Assembly: GCF_036416795.1 (NCBI RefSeq) | Contig: NZ_CP143867.1 | Span: forward strand, 62,001 to 126,000 | From: Bacteroides sp. MSB163 | GTDB lineage: Bacteria > Bacteroidota > Bacteroidia > Bacteroidales > Bacteroidaceae | Direction of reading: 5' to 3' | DNA: 64,000 bases | Shown: positions 7,637 to 18,000 of the stretch, piece after piece | Layout of the letters: the number at the start of each line of letters is the position of its first letter | How positions within the stretch are numbered: position 1 is the stretch's first letter | Made by a program: the position numbers and the translations under genes | The notes under the pieces: model-generated | Database searches by the model: none | Seen by the model: only the letters and a program-made list of their open reading frames with translations | What the model was told of the DNA's origin: nothing

Positions 7637-10603
7637 TTAAAAAGTTAGATTTACACCAAAATTAATACTCTTCGGTACTGTCAATTCTATAGAAGGAGAT
7701 TCGGGAATCACATCTTCTTTAGCTGCCCTATACAAATAGAAGGCATTGCGCAACTGAACATAAAAACGTGCTTTGCTCACCGGAATATATCGTTTAAGTA
7801 ATGAATGAAAATCATATCCCAATGTCATATCCTGCATTTTGATATAATCGCCTTTCATATATCCACATAATTCACGATGATCGGCCCAGGTTGCATCCGC
7901 TCTCGGATAATCGTTTGAAGGATTATCCGGTGTCCAGTAATTTATATCGGGCACCCATCGGGTACCGGTCAGAATCACGTGCCAGCCGTAAGCATCATCA
8001 TAGAAGACATAATCCCATCTACTTGAGATATTAAAGGAGAAATCCAAATTCTTCCACTTGAATGAGCTACCTAATGAAACAATATACTTCGGATCAGTAG
8101 AGCCAAGGATCTTTTTATCATCAGCCGTAATCTGTCCATCCGGTTTCAAGTCTCTGATTTTCACATCTCCCGGTTTGCAACCATATTTAGCTGCTTCTTC
8201 TACTTCATTGATCTGCCAGATACCGGCTTTCTCATAATCATAAATCACATTAATGGGCTTGCCAATGAACCATTTATTTGAGATATCATCCTGATCGTTT
8301 GTCAGGCTTATGATTTTATTTTCATTGACAGACATATTCAGGTTCATATCCCACTGTATATCTTTTGTATCTACTAATATACCGTTTAAAGAAAGCTCAA
8401 TACCCCTGTTCTGTGTTTTACCAATATTTTGCCAAATACGCGAAAAACCGGTAGTTAAAGGTATACTACGCTGCATCAGAAGGTCTTTTGTTCGGGTATC
8501 ATAGAATTCAATATAACCGGAAAGACGGTTATTGAACAATCCAAAGTCCAAACCAATATTATTGGTGTGGGTTATTTCCCAACTCAACTTTTTGTTTACC
8601 AATTTATCGGGTCGGTAAGCATAAATGCCTTTTCCACCTTCTCCAAACTGATAACCATAACTTCCCAAACCTGCCAAGGTAGAATACGGATCGATAGCCT
8701 GATTACCTACTGTTCCATAAGCATAACGCAACTTCAGATTAGAAATCCACCTAATATCTTTCATGAACGGTTCTTCTGAAATTCTCCATGCCAAACCTCC
8801 TGAGAAGAACGTAGCCCACTGGTTACCTTTGGCCAAACGAGATGAACCGTCCGAACGTACCGAGATATTGGCCAGATACTTTCCCTGATAGTCGTAACGC
8901 ACACGTCCCATAAAAGAAGCTAATGCCCAGTTGCTGTAACCGCTTCCTATTTTCTGATTCTCAGTATTAGTACCCAGATTATGATAAAGTAACTGCTCTA
9001 CATCCAGATTCTTGCCTTCGGCCGACATATCGTCATACTGGTAATTTTGTATTTCGGTGATAGCATCCAACGTGATATGATGCTCATTAAAAGTATTATC
9101 ATAGGTCAACGTGTTATTCCAGGTCATCATATATGAATTCTGACCGCTCTTACCTGAACGATTTAACCCGCCGTTTGCCTGAAAAGACTCACTTCCATAA
9201 AAGAACCCTTTTTTCGTATCACTATATGTATAGCCGAAATTACTATGTAAAGAAAAGTTATGCAACGGATGTACATTTGCAGAGAAAACCATATTCACAC
9301 TTGTATTCTCCGTATCATTGGCATACTGCCCGTCCACATAGTCTGCAAGGATACTTACGCTGGACTCCTGCGGATTAGGATACATGATCAGATCTCCACT
9401 CTCATCATAGGGCTTTGATAAAGGTGTTCCATAAAACAGTGCTTGCCCATAAGTAGCAAATCCACTGCTGTTCCGCTTACGCAAACGCATTGTTGCCCCC
9501 AAATCAAGCCATGAAGTAAGTTTATGATCAACAGTAGATGTGAAATAGAACTTCTTTGCTTCACTATTCTGATTGTAACCTTTATCCTTTTCGTATGCAA
9601 AACTCAAACTGAATTTTGTTTTCTCGTTACCTGAAGATACAGACAGGTTATGCTTTTGTGTGGAACCATCACGGAATACCAAATCCTGCCAATCATAGTA
9701 TTCTCCATTACGAATCATCTGAAGTTCCTCATTCGAAAATATTTTTTCATCACTCACTTCCTGTCCCCATAAATCATTAGCAATTTTGTATGAATCCCTG
9801 CGCATTTGCACGAACTTCTCTCCCTGCATCATATCCATAAAATGCGGTTTGCTGATTCCATAGAAAGCGTCATAGTTAACGGTTGTTTTACCCGTCTTTC
9901 CACGTTTAGTTGTAATTATAATCACGCCGTTGGCACCACGGGAACCGTAAATCGCTGCACTTGACGCATCCTTTAAGACCTCGATAGATGCAACTTCATT
10001 CATGTTCACCACATCCAATGAGGCCGGTACTCCGTCCACTATTATCAACGGAGTGTTACTGGCATTCAATGAACGTGAACCACGGATGCGGATACCGCGG
10101 TCATCACCTTCATAACGTGATGCCTGAATATCCATGCCCGGCACCTTACCTTGCAAAGCATCGGTAATGCTGGTAGATGCCGAAGCGGCAATTACATCTC
10201 CTTTTACAGAAGCTACGGAAGCTGTCAGGTCACTTTTCTTTGTCGTACCATAACCTATCACCACCACATCATCAAGCGTTGTGGCATCTTCTACTAATAT
10301 AATATTTATATGTTTGTTTCCACCTATTGAAACTTCTTGTTTTACATAACCGATAAAAGAAACTTCCAAAACTCCTCTGGTCGGTGCTTCCAAAGAAAAA
10401 TTGCCATCTATATCAGTAATCGTACCATTATTAGTGGTACCTTTCATCAATATATTGGCACCTATAACCGGTTCACCAGCTACATTCTTTACCGTACCTG
10501 TGACAACATGCTGGGCATGTACGCAGAAAATGGTAATACATAACATCATACAAGTTACCCAAAGCCTTCTGAGTAAACATAACATTTGACTGTGTCGTTT
10601 CAT
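7637..10603 (-). CDS. SusC/RagA-like TonB-dependent transporter
   Basis: A 988-residue outer-membrane transporter. A signal peptide is followed by a carboxypeptidase-regulatory-like domain (VVTGTVKNVAGEPVIGANI), a TonB-box region (LDDVVVIGYGTTKKSDL), a plug domain with the SusC signature (SIEVLKDASSAAIYGSRGAN) and a long beta-barrel ending in a phenylalanine (INFGVNLTF). It imports oligosaccharide across the outer membrane using TonB energy and works with the SusD gene directly downstream. Its leader of about 256 bp after the upstream regulator holds several hairpins and a candidate operator. Length and order are normal for the family. Confidence 0.95.
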   Translation of the reverse strand: MKRHSQMLCLLRRLWVTCMMLCITIFCVHAQHVVTGTVKNVAGEPVIGANILMKGTTNNGTITDIDGNFSLEAPTRGVLEVSFIGYVKQEVSIGGNKHINIILVEDATTLDDVVVIGYGTTKKSDLTASVASVKGDVIAASASTSITDALQGKVPGMDIQASRYEGDDRGIRIRGSRSLNASNTPLIIVDGVPASLDVVNMNEVASIEVLKDASSAAIYGSRGANGVIIITTKRGKTGKTTVNYDAFYGISKPHFMDMMQGEKFVQMRRDSYKIANDLWGQEVSDEKIFSNEELQMIRNGEYYDWQDLVFRDGSTQKHNLSVSSGNEKTKFSLSFAYEKDKGYNQNSEAKKFYFTSTVDHKLTSWLDLGATMRLRKRNSSGFATYGQALFYGTPLSKPYDESGDLIMYPNPQESSVSILADYVDGQYANDTENTSVNMVFSANVHPLHNFSLHSNFGYTYSDTKKGFFYGSESFQANGGLNRSGKSGQNSYMMTWNNTLTYDNTFNEHHITLDAITEIQNYQYDDMSAEGKNLDVEQLLYHNLGTNTENQKIGSGYSNWALASFMGRVRYDYQGKYLANISVRSDGSSRLAKGNQWATFFSGGLAWRISEEPFMKDIRWISNLKLRYAYGTVGNQAIDPYSTLAGLGSYGYQFGEGGKGIYAYRPDKLVNKKLSWEITHTNNIGLDFGLFNNRLSGYIEFYDTRTKDLLMQRSIPLTTGFSRIWQNIGKTQNRGIELSLNGILVDTKDIQWDMNLNMSVNENKIISLTNDQDDISNKWFIGKPINVIYDYEKAGIWQINEVEEAAKYGCKPGDVKIRDLKPDGQITADDKKILGSTDPKYIVSLGSSFKWKNLDFSFNISSRWDYVFYDDAYGWHVILTGTRWVPDINYWTPDNPSNDYPRADATWADHRELCGYMKGDYIKMQDMTLGYDFHSLLKRYIPVSKARFYVQLRNAFYLYRAAKEDVIPESPSIELTVPKSINFGVNLTF

Positions 10604-10670
10604 AAATATTAATTTAAATTGTACCTAAAAAAGAGGAGCTGATATGCCGGCTTATATCAACTACCGACAA

Positions 10671-10678
10671 CAAAATTA
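10671..10678 (-). promoter_or_regulatory. possible -7 box for the SusC-SusD-GH31 unit
   Basis: On the minus strand the sequence reads TAATTTTG, which fits TAnnTTTG, about 68 bp upstream of the SusC start. There is no convincing -33 element. A small stem-loop (10694-10717, AGAACC/GGTTCT) lies just upstream, where an activator or RNA polymerase would sit. Confidence 0.3.
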
Positions 10679-10795
10679 AGCATGAAAAGACTTAGAACCA
10701 TATAAAATACGGGTTCTTATATTCCTTTCATTCGTATGAAACACAATTAAATTTAAAGTTCTATATTACAATGAATTGGCAATTAATTCCCACGA

Positions 10796-10834
10796 TTGCA
10801 AATAATCGTATGCAATACAAATACGATATTGCAA
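10796..10834 (-). promoter_or_regulatory. dyad in the regulator-SusC spacer, candidate operator
   Basis: The arms TTGCAAATAATCGTAT (10796-10811) and ATACGATATTGCAA (10821-10834) are inverted copies that differ by a small indel, separated by 9 bp. The dyad lies 26 bp past the stop of the AraC-type regulator and about 190 bp upstream of SusC. Neither side carries a T-run, so an operator is a better reading than a terminator, although an RNA hairpin is possible. Confidence 0.4.
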
Positions 10835-10859
10835 AGCCCCAAAAGAGAATACATCACAA

Positions 10860-13604
10860 TTATTTTCCAGCAGATTCAACCTGCTGCATATATTCATTGG
10901 GAGTAATACCGGTAGTATCTTTAAATGCGCGGAAAAAAGTAGTATACGAACTAAAACCACACAGCCCCGCCAATGCTTTCAGAGTATAACGATCTTTTTC
11001 ATTAGAATTGACTAATCGCTTAAACTCATCAATACGATACTCATTGATAAAATCATAATAGCGTATCTTAAGGTTTACATTGAAAATTTGCGAAAGTGTT
11101 TGAGCAGAAGTGCCTACTGCTTCCGCTACATGGGCTAGTTTTAGGTCCGGCTTCAGGAAAGCTCGTTCTTGTTCCATATAATTTTTCAACTTACTAATTA
11201 AGGCTTGAGCTTCTTCTTCACTTATCTTTTTATTATAACGGTATTTTTCCTCCTCATTATGGAGCGGTTTCATCTGAACTGTACTTTTCCCGGAATGCTT
11301 TTTCCAAATAACATAAATGACACCAGCTGCCATAACCACACCGAAAACAACTCCCAGCCACAACCATGCAGATAAAGAAGAACGGATTCTTATCCGAAAA
11401 CTCTGCATACTGTTCTCATCCATTTGCTTACGCACTTTAAAGGTATACTCTCCAGAAGGTAAATTAGAGAATTTGATCGAGTTTATACCTCTCAATATTT
11501 TCCACTCTTTATCATATCCCTCTAATTGATATTCATATATCATCAGATCCGGAGCATCATAAGTAAGTGTAGCAAAAGTGATGTCCAAAGTATTTTGATC
11601 GTCAGGCAAAACTATAACACCTCTTTCTTCTATCAGTTCCTCATATTTACCCAGCATAGACACACCATTTACCAAAAAGTCAGAAATAACAGTAGGAGCA
11701 GACTGGGGAATAGAGTGGATATCAGCAAATACAATACCTTTAGCAGTAGCCAGCCAAATTGTATCTCCACATAATTGACCATCATAAGAATAGGGTTCCG
11801 GTAACCCTTCAGTAGAAGAAAATAGAGTAAAATTACTGAGAGTGCTATCTCCCCTTACAACACCACGCGACCCGACAAGCCAATAGTTATCAGTCTTATC
11901 TTGCAAAACCTCCCGTATAGAATACCCCAAATAACCAGCATCTTCGGGAGTACACACATAACGTAAATGACTAAAAATACTATCACAGATAAATGCCCTG
12001 TTTTTATTAAAACAGAATAAGAAGTTACCTTGACGATCTTCCGTCATATAAGTCACCGGTGGCAATTCATGAAGTCCGGCTGGCAAGCTCTCGCTTGAAA
12101 AAGAGTCATCTTTAATATTCAGAAATTGCAATCCCTTATCAGTAGCTACCCAATATCTTTTCTTAGCATCTACATACAAGTAATTAACTTTATCATCGAC
12201 CAACGTTGAATTTAGGCTTGTATATACTTTTTCAACCTTCAACTGTTCATTATAACAATGAAGTCCATCTAATGTCGTCATCCATAAACGTCCTTGATTG
12301 TCTATTGTAAAAGAATTCACAGTCAAATTAATATCAGTGAACCTTGAAATCTGCAAGGTTTGTCTATTAAATTTATAAGCTCCTCCTCCTTTTGTTCCAA
12401 TCAAAATATCATCATTAAACTTAATGAAAGTCGAAATCGCTCCGAAACTAAATCTTTCCAGAGAAGAAGGGAAGTACTCAATCTGCGACTTTGAATCACA
12501 AACATAATAGAAGCCATTGGGAGTTCCTAAAAGTTTTATATCATCAACCAAATACAGGCAATCAAATGTTATATTACGTAGTTCCTGATTTTTAATCCTA
12601 TAAGAATGAAAAGCTTTATTACGAAATTGCAGATAATCTATTCCCGTATGGCGAGTACCTCCTATCCACAATACATTCAAATCATCCAACAACAGGCAAG
12701 ATACCATATCTGAAGTCAGATATTCATCATTATCATTAGGCATGGTAGATATAGAATGAACAATTTCCTGTTTGGGAAGAGAAATAAAAGAAACGCCACT
12801 GCCTAAAGTTCCGCAGCATAATATTCCATCATGCAAAGAAAGAGCTGAAATACGATTATTCCCTACCATAGGGAGAAAAGATGAATATTTTCCCGAAAGC
12901 ATATCAAACGCTACTACTCCGTGAGTAGTGGTACCTATATAAAGCTGTTTATCGTCGCCAACTATACATGAGAATTTTGATGTGAGCTTAGCTTCCTTGC
13001 CATAAACACGAAAACTTCCGGTAGATAATGTGTAAGCAATAACTCCCTCAGGGGAAAGAAACCAAATATCTTTAGCAGTAGCATACGCACCTATAATTTG
13101 ATTATATGCCGAAACTTCATCGGTGACCCGAAGATGTTCCATCTTTTGTTTTTCATTAATAATGTATATGCCATTGGAAGTTCCCACATAAACCTCACCA
13201 TTTATGTAGCACAAAGAACGAACCGGAAAATTAATTTCAGCATATATGCGAAGAAAAGTTCCGGATCTAACTTCATACTTCCATAGTCCTTTATTCGTTC
13301 CTATCCAAAAATCATTATTCTCTATTTCTTTTATTACAAAGACTTTTTCTACCGATTCCGGAAAGTTAAAACATTTAAATCGCACACCATCAAAACGTTG
13401 GATTGTATTTAGAGTACCAAACCAGATAAATCCTTTTGAATCTTTCGTAATGCAATTTACTTGCGGGTCCTGCAACCCACTTCCATTATCCAGATTCCGC
13501 ACAACTGCTACATTTGCCTGTAAAGGAAAAACATGACATACCAAAAGTATCACAAAAACCATAAATTCTGCGATTTGCGTTTCTCCTCTTTTATGTATCT
13601 TCAT
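10860..13604 (-). CDS. membrane-spanning AraC-type regulator without kinase (SusR-like architecture)
   Basis: A 914-residue regulator that looks like a hybrid two-component protein with the phosphorelay removed. After a signal/anchor segment (about 10-30) come Reg_prop propeller repeats (SKGFIWFGTLNTIQRFDG, NVLWIGGTRHTGID), a Y_Y_Y domain (about 670-735), one transmembrane helix (about 744-766), a charged linker and an AraC helix-turn-helix domain (about 810-912, with LCGFSSYTTFFRAFKDTTG). No HisKA H-box, ATPase or receiver is present, and the linker of roughly 45 residues leaves no room for them. It should bind ligand in the periplasm and DNA from the membrane, as described for SusR-type regulators. 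It lies directly upstream of the SusC-SusD-GH31 genes on the same strand, so it most likely activates them. Confidence 0.88.
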   Translation of the reverse strand: MKIHKRGETQIAEFMVFVILLVCHVFPLQANVAVVRNLDNGSGLQDPQVNCITKDSKGFIWFGTLNTIQRFDGVRFKCFNFPESVEKVFVIKEIENNDFWIGTNKGLWKYEVRSGTFLRIYAEINFPVRSLCYINGEVYVGTSNGIYIINEKQKMEHLRVTDEVSAYNQIIGAYATAKDIWFLSPEGVIAYTLSTGSFRVYGKEAKLTSKFSCIVGDDKQLYIGTTTHGVVAFDMLSGKYSSFLPMVGNNRISALSLHDGILCCGTLGSGVSFISLPKQEIVHSISTMPNDNDEYLTSDMVSCLLLDDLNVLWIGGTRHTGIDYLQFRNKAFHSYRIKNQELRNITFDCLYLVDDIKLLGTPNGFYYVCDSKSQIEYFPSSLERFSFGAISTFIKFNDDILIGTKGGGAYKFNRQTLQISRFTDINLTVNSFTIDNQGRLWMTTLDGLHCYNEQLKVEKVYTSLNSTLVDDKVNYLYVDAKKRYWVATDKGLQFLNIKDDSFSSESLPAGLHELPPVTYMTEDRQGNFLFCFNKNRAFICDSIFSHLRYVCTPEDAGYLGYSIREVLQDKTDNYWLVGSRGVVRGDSTLSNFTLFSSTEGLPEPYSYDGQLCGDTIWLATAKGIVFADIHSIPQSAPTVISDFLVNGVSMLGKYEELIEERGVIVLPDDQNTLDITFATLTYDAPDLMIYEYQLEGYDKEWKILRGINSIKFSNLPSGEYTFKVRKQMDENSMQSFRIRIRSSLSAWLWLGVVFGVVMAAGVIYVIWKKHSGKSTVQMKPLHNEEEKYRYNKKISEEEAQALISKLKNYMEQERAFLKPDLKLAHVAEAVGTSAQTLSQIFNVNLKIRYYDFINEYRIDEFKRLVNSNEKDRYTLKALAGLCGFSSYTTFFRAFKDTTGITPNEYMQQVESAGK

Positions 13605-13632
13605 ATTTTCAGGTCACTTAGATTCTTCATGG

Positions 13633-13640
13633 CAAAATTA
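13633..13640 (-). promoter_or_regulatory. possible -7 box for the membrane AraC regulator
   Basis: The minus strand reads TAATTTTG 29 bp upstream of the regulator ATG at 13604. The same eight bases occur upstream of the SusC gene that this regulator probably controls (10671-10678). The assignment rests on this short match alone. Confidence 0.3.
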
Positions 13641-13711
13641 AGAATAAATCTGCTATTTCCACGATTTCCTGAATCCTTTTAAAAGAAAAAGCGAAGCAAT
13701 AAAAAAATGAA

Positions 13712-13744
13712 GCGGACATCCCTTCTACCTGAAAGAATGTCCGC
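13712..13744 (-). terminator. terminator at the end of the large enzyme operon
   Basis: The stem GCGGACAT / ATGTCCGC encloses a 17-nt loop. On the minus strand it is followed by TTCATTTTTTTATT, a good intrinsic terminator. It lies about 160 bp past the stop of the last GH43 gene (13904) and closes the operon before the next regulator. A -7-like box at 13844-13851 lies upstream of it, so it could also act as an attenuator in a regulator leader. Confidence 0.7.
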
Positions 13745-13843
13745 CCCTTATAACAACTACCTACTGAAAACTGTAACTAAAAAAACTACCCTTTGTTTAT
13801 TAATACCAATCTTATGTTAATCTATAACCTATTGTCGATGTTG

Positions 13844-13851
13844 CAAAGATA
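13844..13851 (-). promoter_or_regulatory. -7-like box between the GH43 gene and the terminator
   Basis: The minus strand reads TATCTTTG, a strong match to the -7 consensus. The flanking bases resemble those at the GH2 promoter (CAAAGATAG then GTGAA on the plus strand in both). A transcript from here would pass through the hairpin at 13712-13744 before reaching the regulator at 13604. Confidence 0.3.
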
Positions 13852-13903
13852 GAGTGAAATTTTCATTCAGTAGTAGCACAATTGTTTCATAAAAGGTGAT
13901 AAA

Positions 13904-14884
13904 TCAGTCAATTTTCAGTTTATCCCCCGATAAATCGACTTTAAACAGGTGCGGAATACGAATATATCGCCCGTTCACATCTTTATGACTATGAACCGAC
14001 ATCATCCACTCACCATCCAAAGTACGGAACAACATTCCATGTCCGAAGTTAGGCGGAGTGACCGGTTCTTTCTCTTGTATCCAAGGGCCATCCAAGGTTC
14101 CACTCTCGGAATAGGCAACGCCTTGTGTATAGTCCTGGAATACCCAGCTTGTCCATATCATACCTAACCGGCCCGTACCTGTGCGGAAAAGCCATGGTCC
14201 GTCGGTTACACGGTTGGGCAATACTTTGTCCCCCATCTTCTCACGGCTCCAGGGAGAGTCACTGGCACGGAAAAGAATCTTTCCTTTGCCGATGGAACCG
14301 CTTAAATCGGGCTTTAATTCAATCTTTTCCATCGTACCGTTCCAGTTTTGCAGCCATTCGTGGCAATAGATCATATAAGGTTTGCCGTCACTATCCACCC
14401 AGAATGTTCCATCAAGGGTAGGCATATTCTCGGGTAGGTAAGTGGGGTCTTTCATAGGTTTATAAGGGCCATCCGGTTTATCACTGACCAGGATGTGGCT
14501 GGCACGACGGGGGATGACGTTTCCTTTTACGGTATCAATCTTGATGGCGTTGTTCGTAAAAGTGGCGAAATAGTAATATTTTCCGTTGTATTCATGCAGC
14601 TCAGCTGCCCAGATTTCGGGTTTAGGGCCCATCCAGGAGTCAGGATCAGTTGCTGCTACACGATAAGGGCCTTCCCAACGGGCAAGGTCTTTGCTTTTCC
14701 AAAGGAGGCCGCCGGTACCGGTCATGTAATAAGTGGAGGTTTTCTTATCGGCCAGTATGCAGGGGTCACTCAAGTGGATGGAATCAAGAGGGATGTTGGT
14801 ACGGAAGCGGTTTGGGACCTTCTGCTGGGCAGATGCAAGGACAGAACACAAGGTAAATATAAACACCAATAATTCTTTTCTCAT
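13904..14884 (-). CDS. GH43 family glycosidase
   Basis: A 326-residue secreted five-bladed beta-propeller enzyme, probably an alpha-L-arabinofuranosidase or galactan-active exo-enzyme. A signal peptide (1-19) is followed by the catalytic base motif HLSDPCIL with Asp40, the pKa-modulating region around GTFWVDSDGKPYMIY, and a TDGPWLF segment where many GH43 enzymes have EGP. The TDGP form is, as far as I recall, normal in some GH43 subfamilies, so I do not call it defective. The gene is the last of the big minus-strand operon. It is separated from GH2 by a long hairpin that ends just before the GH2 stop and begins 24 bp upstream of this ATG. Confidence 0.87.
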   Translation of the reverse strand: MRKELLVFIFTLCSVLASAQQKVPNRFRTNIPLDSIHLSDPCILADKKTSTYYMTGTGGLLWKSKDLARWEGPYRVAATDPDSWMGPKPEIWAAELHEYNGKYYYFATFTNNAIKIDTVKGNVIPRRASHILVSDKPDGPYKPMKDPTYLPENMPTLDGTFWVDSDGKPYMIYCHEWLQNWNGTMEKIELKPDLSGSIGKGKILFRASDSPWSREKMGDKVLPNRVTDGPWLFRTGTGRLGMIWTSWVFQDYTQGVAYSESGTLDGPWIQEKEPVTPPNFGHGMLFRTLDGEWMMSVHSHKDVNGRYIRIPHLFKVDLSGDKLKID

Positions 14885-14908
14885 ATTAGTTCTTTTAATA
14901 TAATGAGG

Positions 14909-15001
14909 ATAGATACGCGGACGACGCGGATAAGGCGGACAAACGCGGAATAATCATAAATCCGCATTTGTCCGCTTCATCCGCGTCGTCCGCGTATCTA
15001 T
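14909..15001 (-). repeat. long hairpin with 9-bp tandem GCGGA-containing arms
   Basis: The arms at 14909-14949 and 14961-15001 pair over 41 positions with two mismatches and one G-U, around an 11-nt loop. Each arm is itself a tandem series of GCGGA units spaced 9-10 bp apart. The element fills the spacer between GH2 (stop at 15005-15007) and GH43. No T-run follows, so it is more likely an mRNA processing or stability element, or a dispersed repeat, than a terminator. Confidence 0.8.
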
Positions 15002-15004
15002 AAC

Positions 15005-18000
15005 TTATTCAATTTCTATGCCGTGTTGTACCGGAGTAAGGATGAACGTAAATTCATAGTCACCATAAGGCAACTGATACTGTGGCAACGGCCATGCACC
15101 CCAACTGTTCACACATCCTAAGCCCATCTGAGCCTTGTCGATGCAGAGATTTGTCAGGTTAGCCTCTTTCACTTCGGGAGAGTGGCTCTGACCTTTATCC
15201 CAACCATCGTCCAAAGACTCGATAGTATAGTGCAGGGCTGATGCGGAGAACGGAGCGTCAGCTACAATCTGCAAACCGCGTCCGGCATCGTTCAGTTGCT
15301 TCCACCAGCGGATATCGGTCTTCGTACCTGTTTCCTGCGGACGGATATAAGAATAGAATTGTTCATCTACACTCTGGCGATACAATCCCAGATCTGTGCA
15401 ATGATTGCGGTCACTGTAGTTCTCTACCGGACCACGGCCATAGTATTCTACAGTTTCAAAAGTCTTAGGCATCTGCATCTGCATACCGAAACGGAACATA
15501 TGAGATACTTTAGCCTCCGGATCGGCAGTCATCTTCTGAGTCACTTTTACAGCACCCTTGTTATTGATTAGATAAGTAAGATCCAGTTTGGCAGAAACAT
15601 TCTTCATTTCGTATTCTGCACGTACCACTGTCTGATTGTCTACTGTCTCCCATTTGAAGGAAGTCAGCTTCAGACCCGGGTTCTTCCAGGCAGCGAATTT
15701 CTGTTGCAAACCTGCACCGAAATCATTGTCCGTAGGTGCACGCCAGAAGTTAGGTGCCAGTTCGGCATCTTCGTTCATCAATTCCGTGCCTGCTACGTTG
15801 TAGCGATTCAGGTAACCGGTATGTTTGTTGAATTCCAGACGGAAGTTATCACCGTTGATGATCAGATAACGCCAGTCGTTTTCCTGGATTTGAGGAGCAA
15901 CGGTAGGAGTATTCACAACTTCCACATTCTTCAGGTCCATAGCAGGAGCCTTGTAGGGGTTCAGTACAAGCTGGTCTTTGGCTACGGCATATCCGGCGGG
16001 AAGCAGACCTTCGCGGTTCTTCAGGCGATAAGTTACATTCAGCAACCATTCTTTGCATTCGCAGGCTTTGCCGATGTTCAGTTTCACTTTGGCAGTCTGC
16101 TGCGGAGCTACGTTGAGGTCTTCTACACGACCGGTACGAATTACTTTACCGTTAGCAAGCAATTGCCAATCCAGATAGTAAGCGGAAAGGTCACGGAAGA
16201 AGTTTTCGTTGTACACGTTCACTTCGCCGTTCTTCAGGTCAGCGGGAGTTGTCCAGATGTTCTGATAGTAGTAACCCACTTCGTACATGTGCGGATTGGG
16301 AACACGGTCGGGACTGATCAGACCATTATCGCAGAAGTTCTTGTCGGAACCGTCGTAACGGTTGAAGTCACCGCCATAAGCGTAGATAGTTACACCGTCT
16401 TTGCCTTTCCAACGAACGGACTGGTCTACGAAGTCCCAGATGAAACCGCCTTGCAGGTTAGGGTATTTACGGATCAGATCCCAATATTCTTTGAAACCGC
16501 CCTGTGAGTTACCCATAGCGTGGGCATATTCACACTGGATAAGAGGCTTCTTGGCATCTGTACGCTGGCCATATCTTTCCATGTGCTTGTAATCGGCATA
16601 CATGGGACAGTCGATGTCGGTAAATTCGTTTCCGTGTGCCTGTTCGTATTGTACGGCACGGCTGGAATCTTCATTCTTGATCCAACGGTAGCAAGCTTCA
16701 AAATTAGGTCCGAAACCGGCTTCGTTACCCAATGACCAGAAAATAATGCTGGGATGATTGAAGCCGCGTTGTACGTTGCGCTGGTTACGTTCCATGTGAG
16801 CTTTGGCATAGTCGGCGCGTTTAGCCAGTGTCTTTTCACGATAACCCATACCGTGTGATTCGACATTAGCCTCAGCCACTACATACAAACCGTATTGGTC
16901 GCAAAGGTCGTACCACAGATTGTCATCAGGATAGTGACAGGTACGCACAGCGTTGATATTAAATTTCTTCATGACCTGGATATCCTGGATCATGCGTTCG
17001 GGAGATACGACATAACCACCATCCGGATCAATTTCATGACGGTCGGCACCTTTGAAGAGAACAGCCTGACCGTTTACTAATATCTGGTCACCTTTCAATT
17101 CAATCTTGCGGAAGCCTACCTTTACGGGGATTACTTCGTTGCTGCCTTGCAAAGTGGCACGCAGTGTATAGAGGTAAGGAGTTTCGGCTGTCCATTTATG
17201 CGGATTTTCCACATTCATCAGAATGGTACCGCTACCTTTGGCTGTTTCCGTAGCTACTGCCTTGCCGGTAGCATCCAGTAATTCCAGATTTACGTTACCG
17301 CTGCCTTTCAGGTCGAGCGTCACACGCAGAGAACCATTTTTGTATGCCTCGTCCAGATCGGGAGTGATACGGATGTCCTGGATACGTTTCTTGTTGCGGG
17401 CATAGAGGTAGCAATCACGTCCCACACCACTGTAACGGAAGAAGTCCTGGTCTTCCAGGTAGGTTCCATCACACCAGCGGAATACCTGGAAAGCGATGAG
17501 GTTCGTCTGTCCGGGCTTCAAATAAGGAGTCAGGTCGAATTCGGCTTCGAGCTTGCTGTCTTCGCTATAGCCTACATAACGGCCATTTACCCAGAGATAC
17601 ATGTTGGAAGTTACAGAACCGAAATGAGCGATAATGTCTTTCCCTTTCCAATCGGCGGGAACAATGATCTCACGACGGTAAGAACCTACATGATTGTTCT
17701 CTGTAGGTACTTCAGGAGGGTTGTTCTGGAACTGGTTACGCCAAGCATAGCCGGTGTTTACATAAATAGGATCGCCGTAACCGTTCAATTCCCACATAGC
17801 GGGGACTTGCAGATTATCCCAGCCTTTGTCATTGAAACCTACTTTCCAAAAGTCGGTAGGACGCTGGTCGGCATTGCGTACCCAAGAGAATTTCCAGGTA
17901 CCGTTCAAAGTCATGTAATTAGTAGATTGGGCTTTCTTGCCTTGCATGGCGGCATCTGCCGATTCATAGGCAAAGTAATTAGTGTGCATGGGAGCACGGT

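Noticed and set aside
13904..14884. missing EGP acid motif in the last GH43, taken as a dead enzyme
   Set aside because: TDGP is found at this place in some active GH43 branches, and the base motif is intact.
15704..16507. 267-codon open frame on the plus strand
   Set aside because: It lies wholly antisense to the GH2 galactosidase, whose catalytic motifs and full length are intact; the peptide has no recognisable domain.
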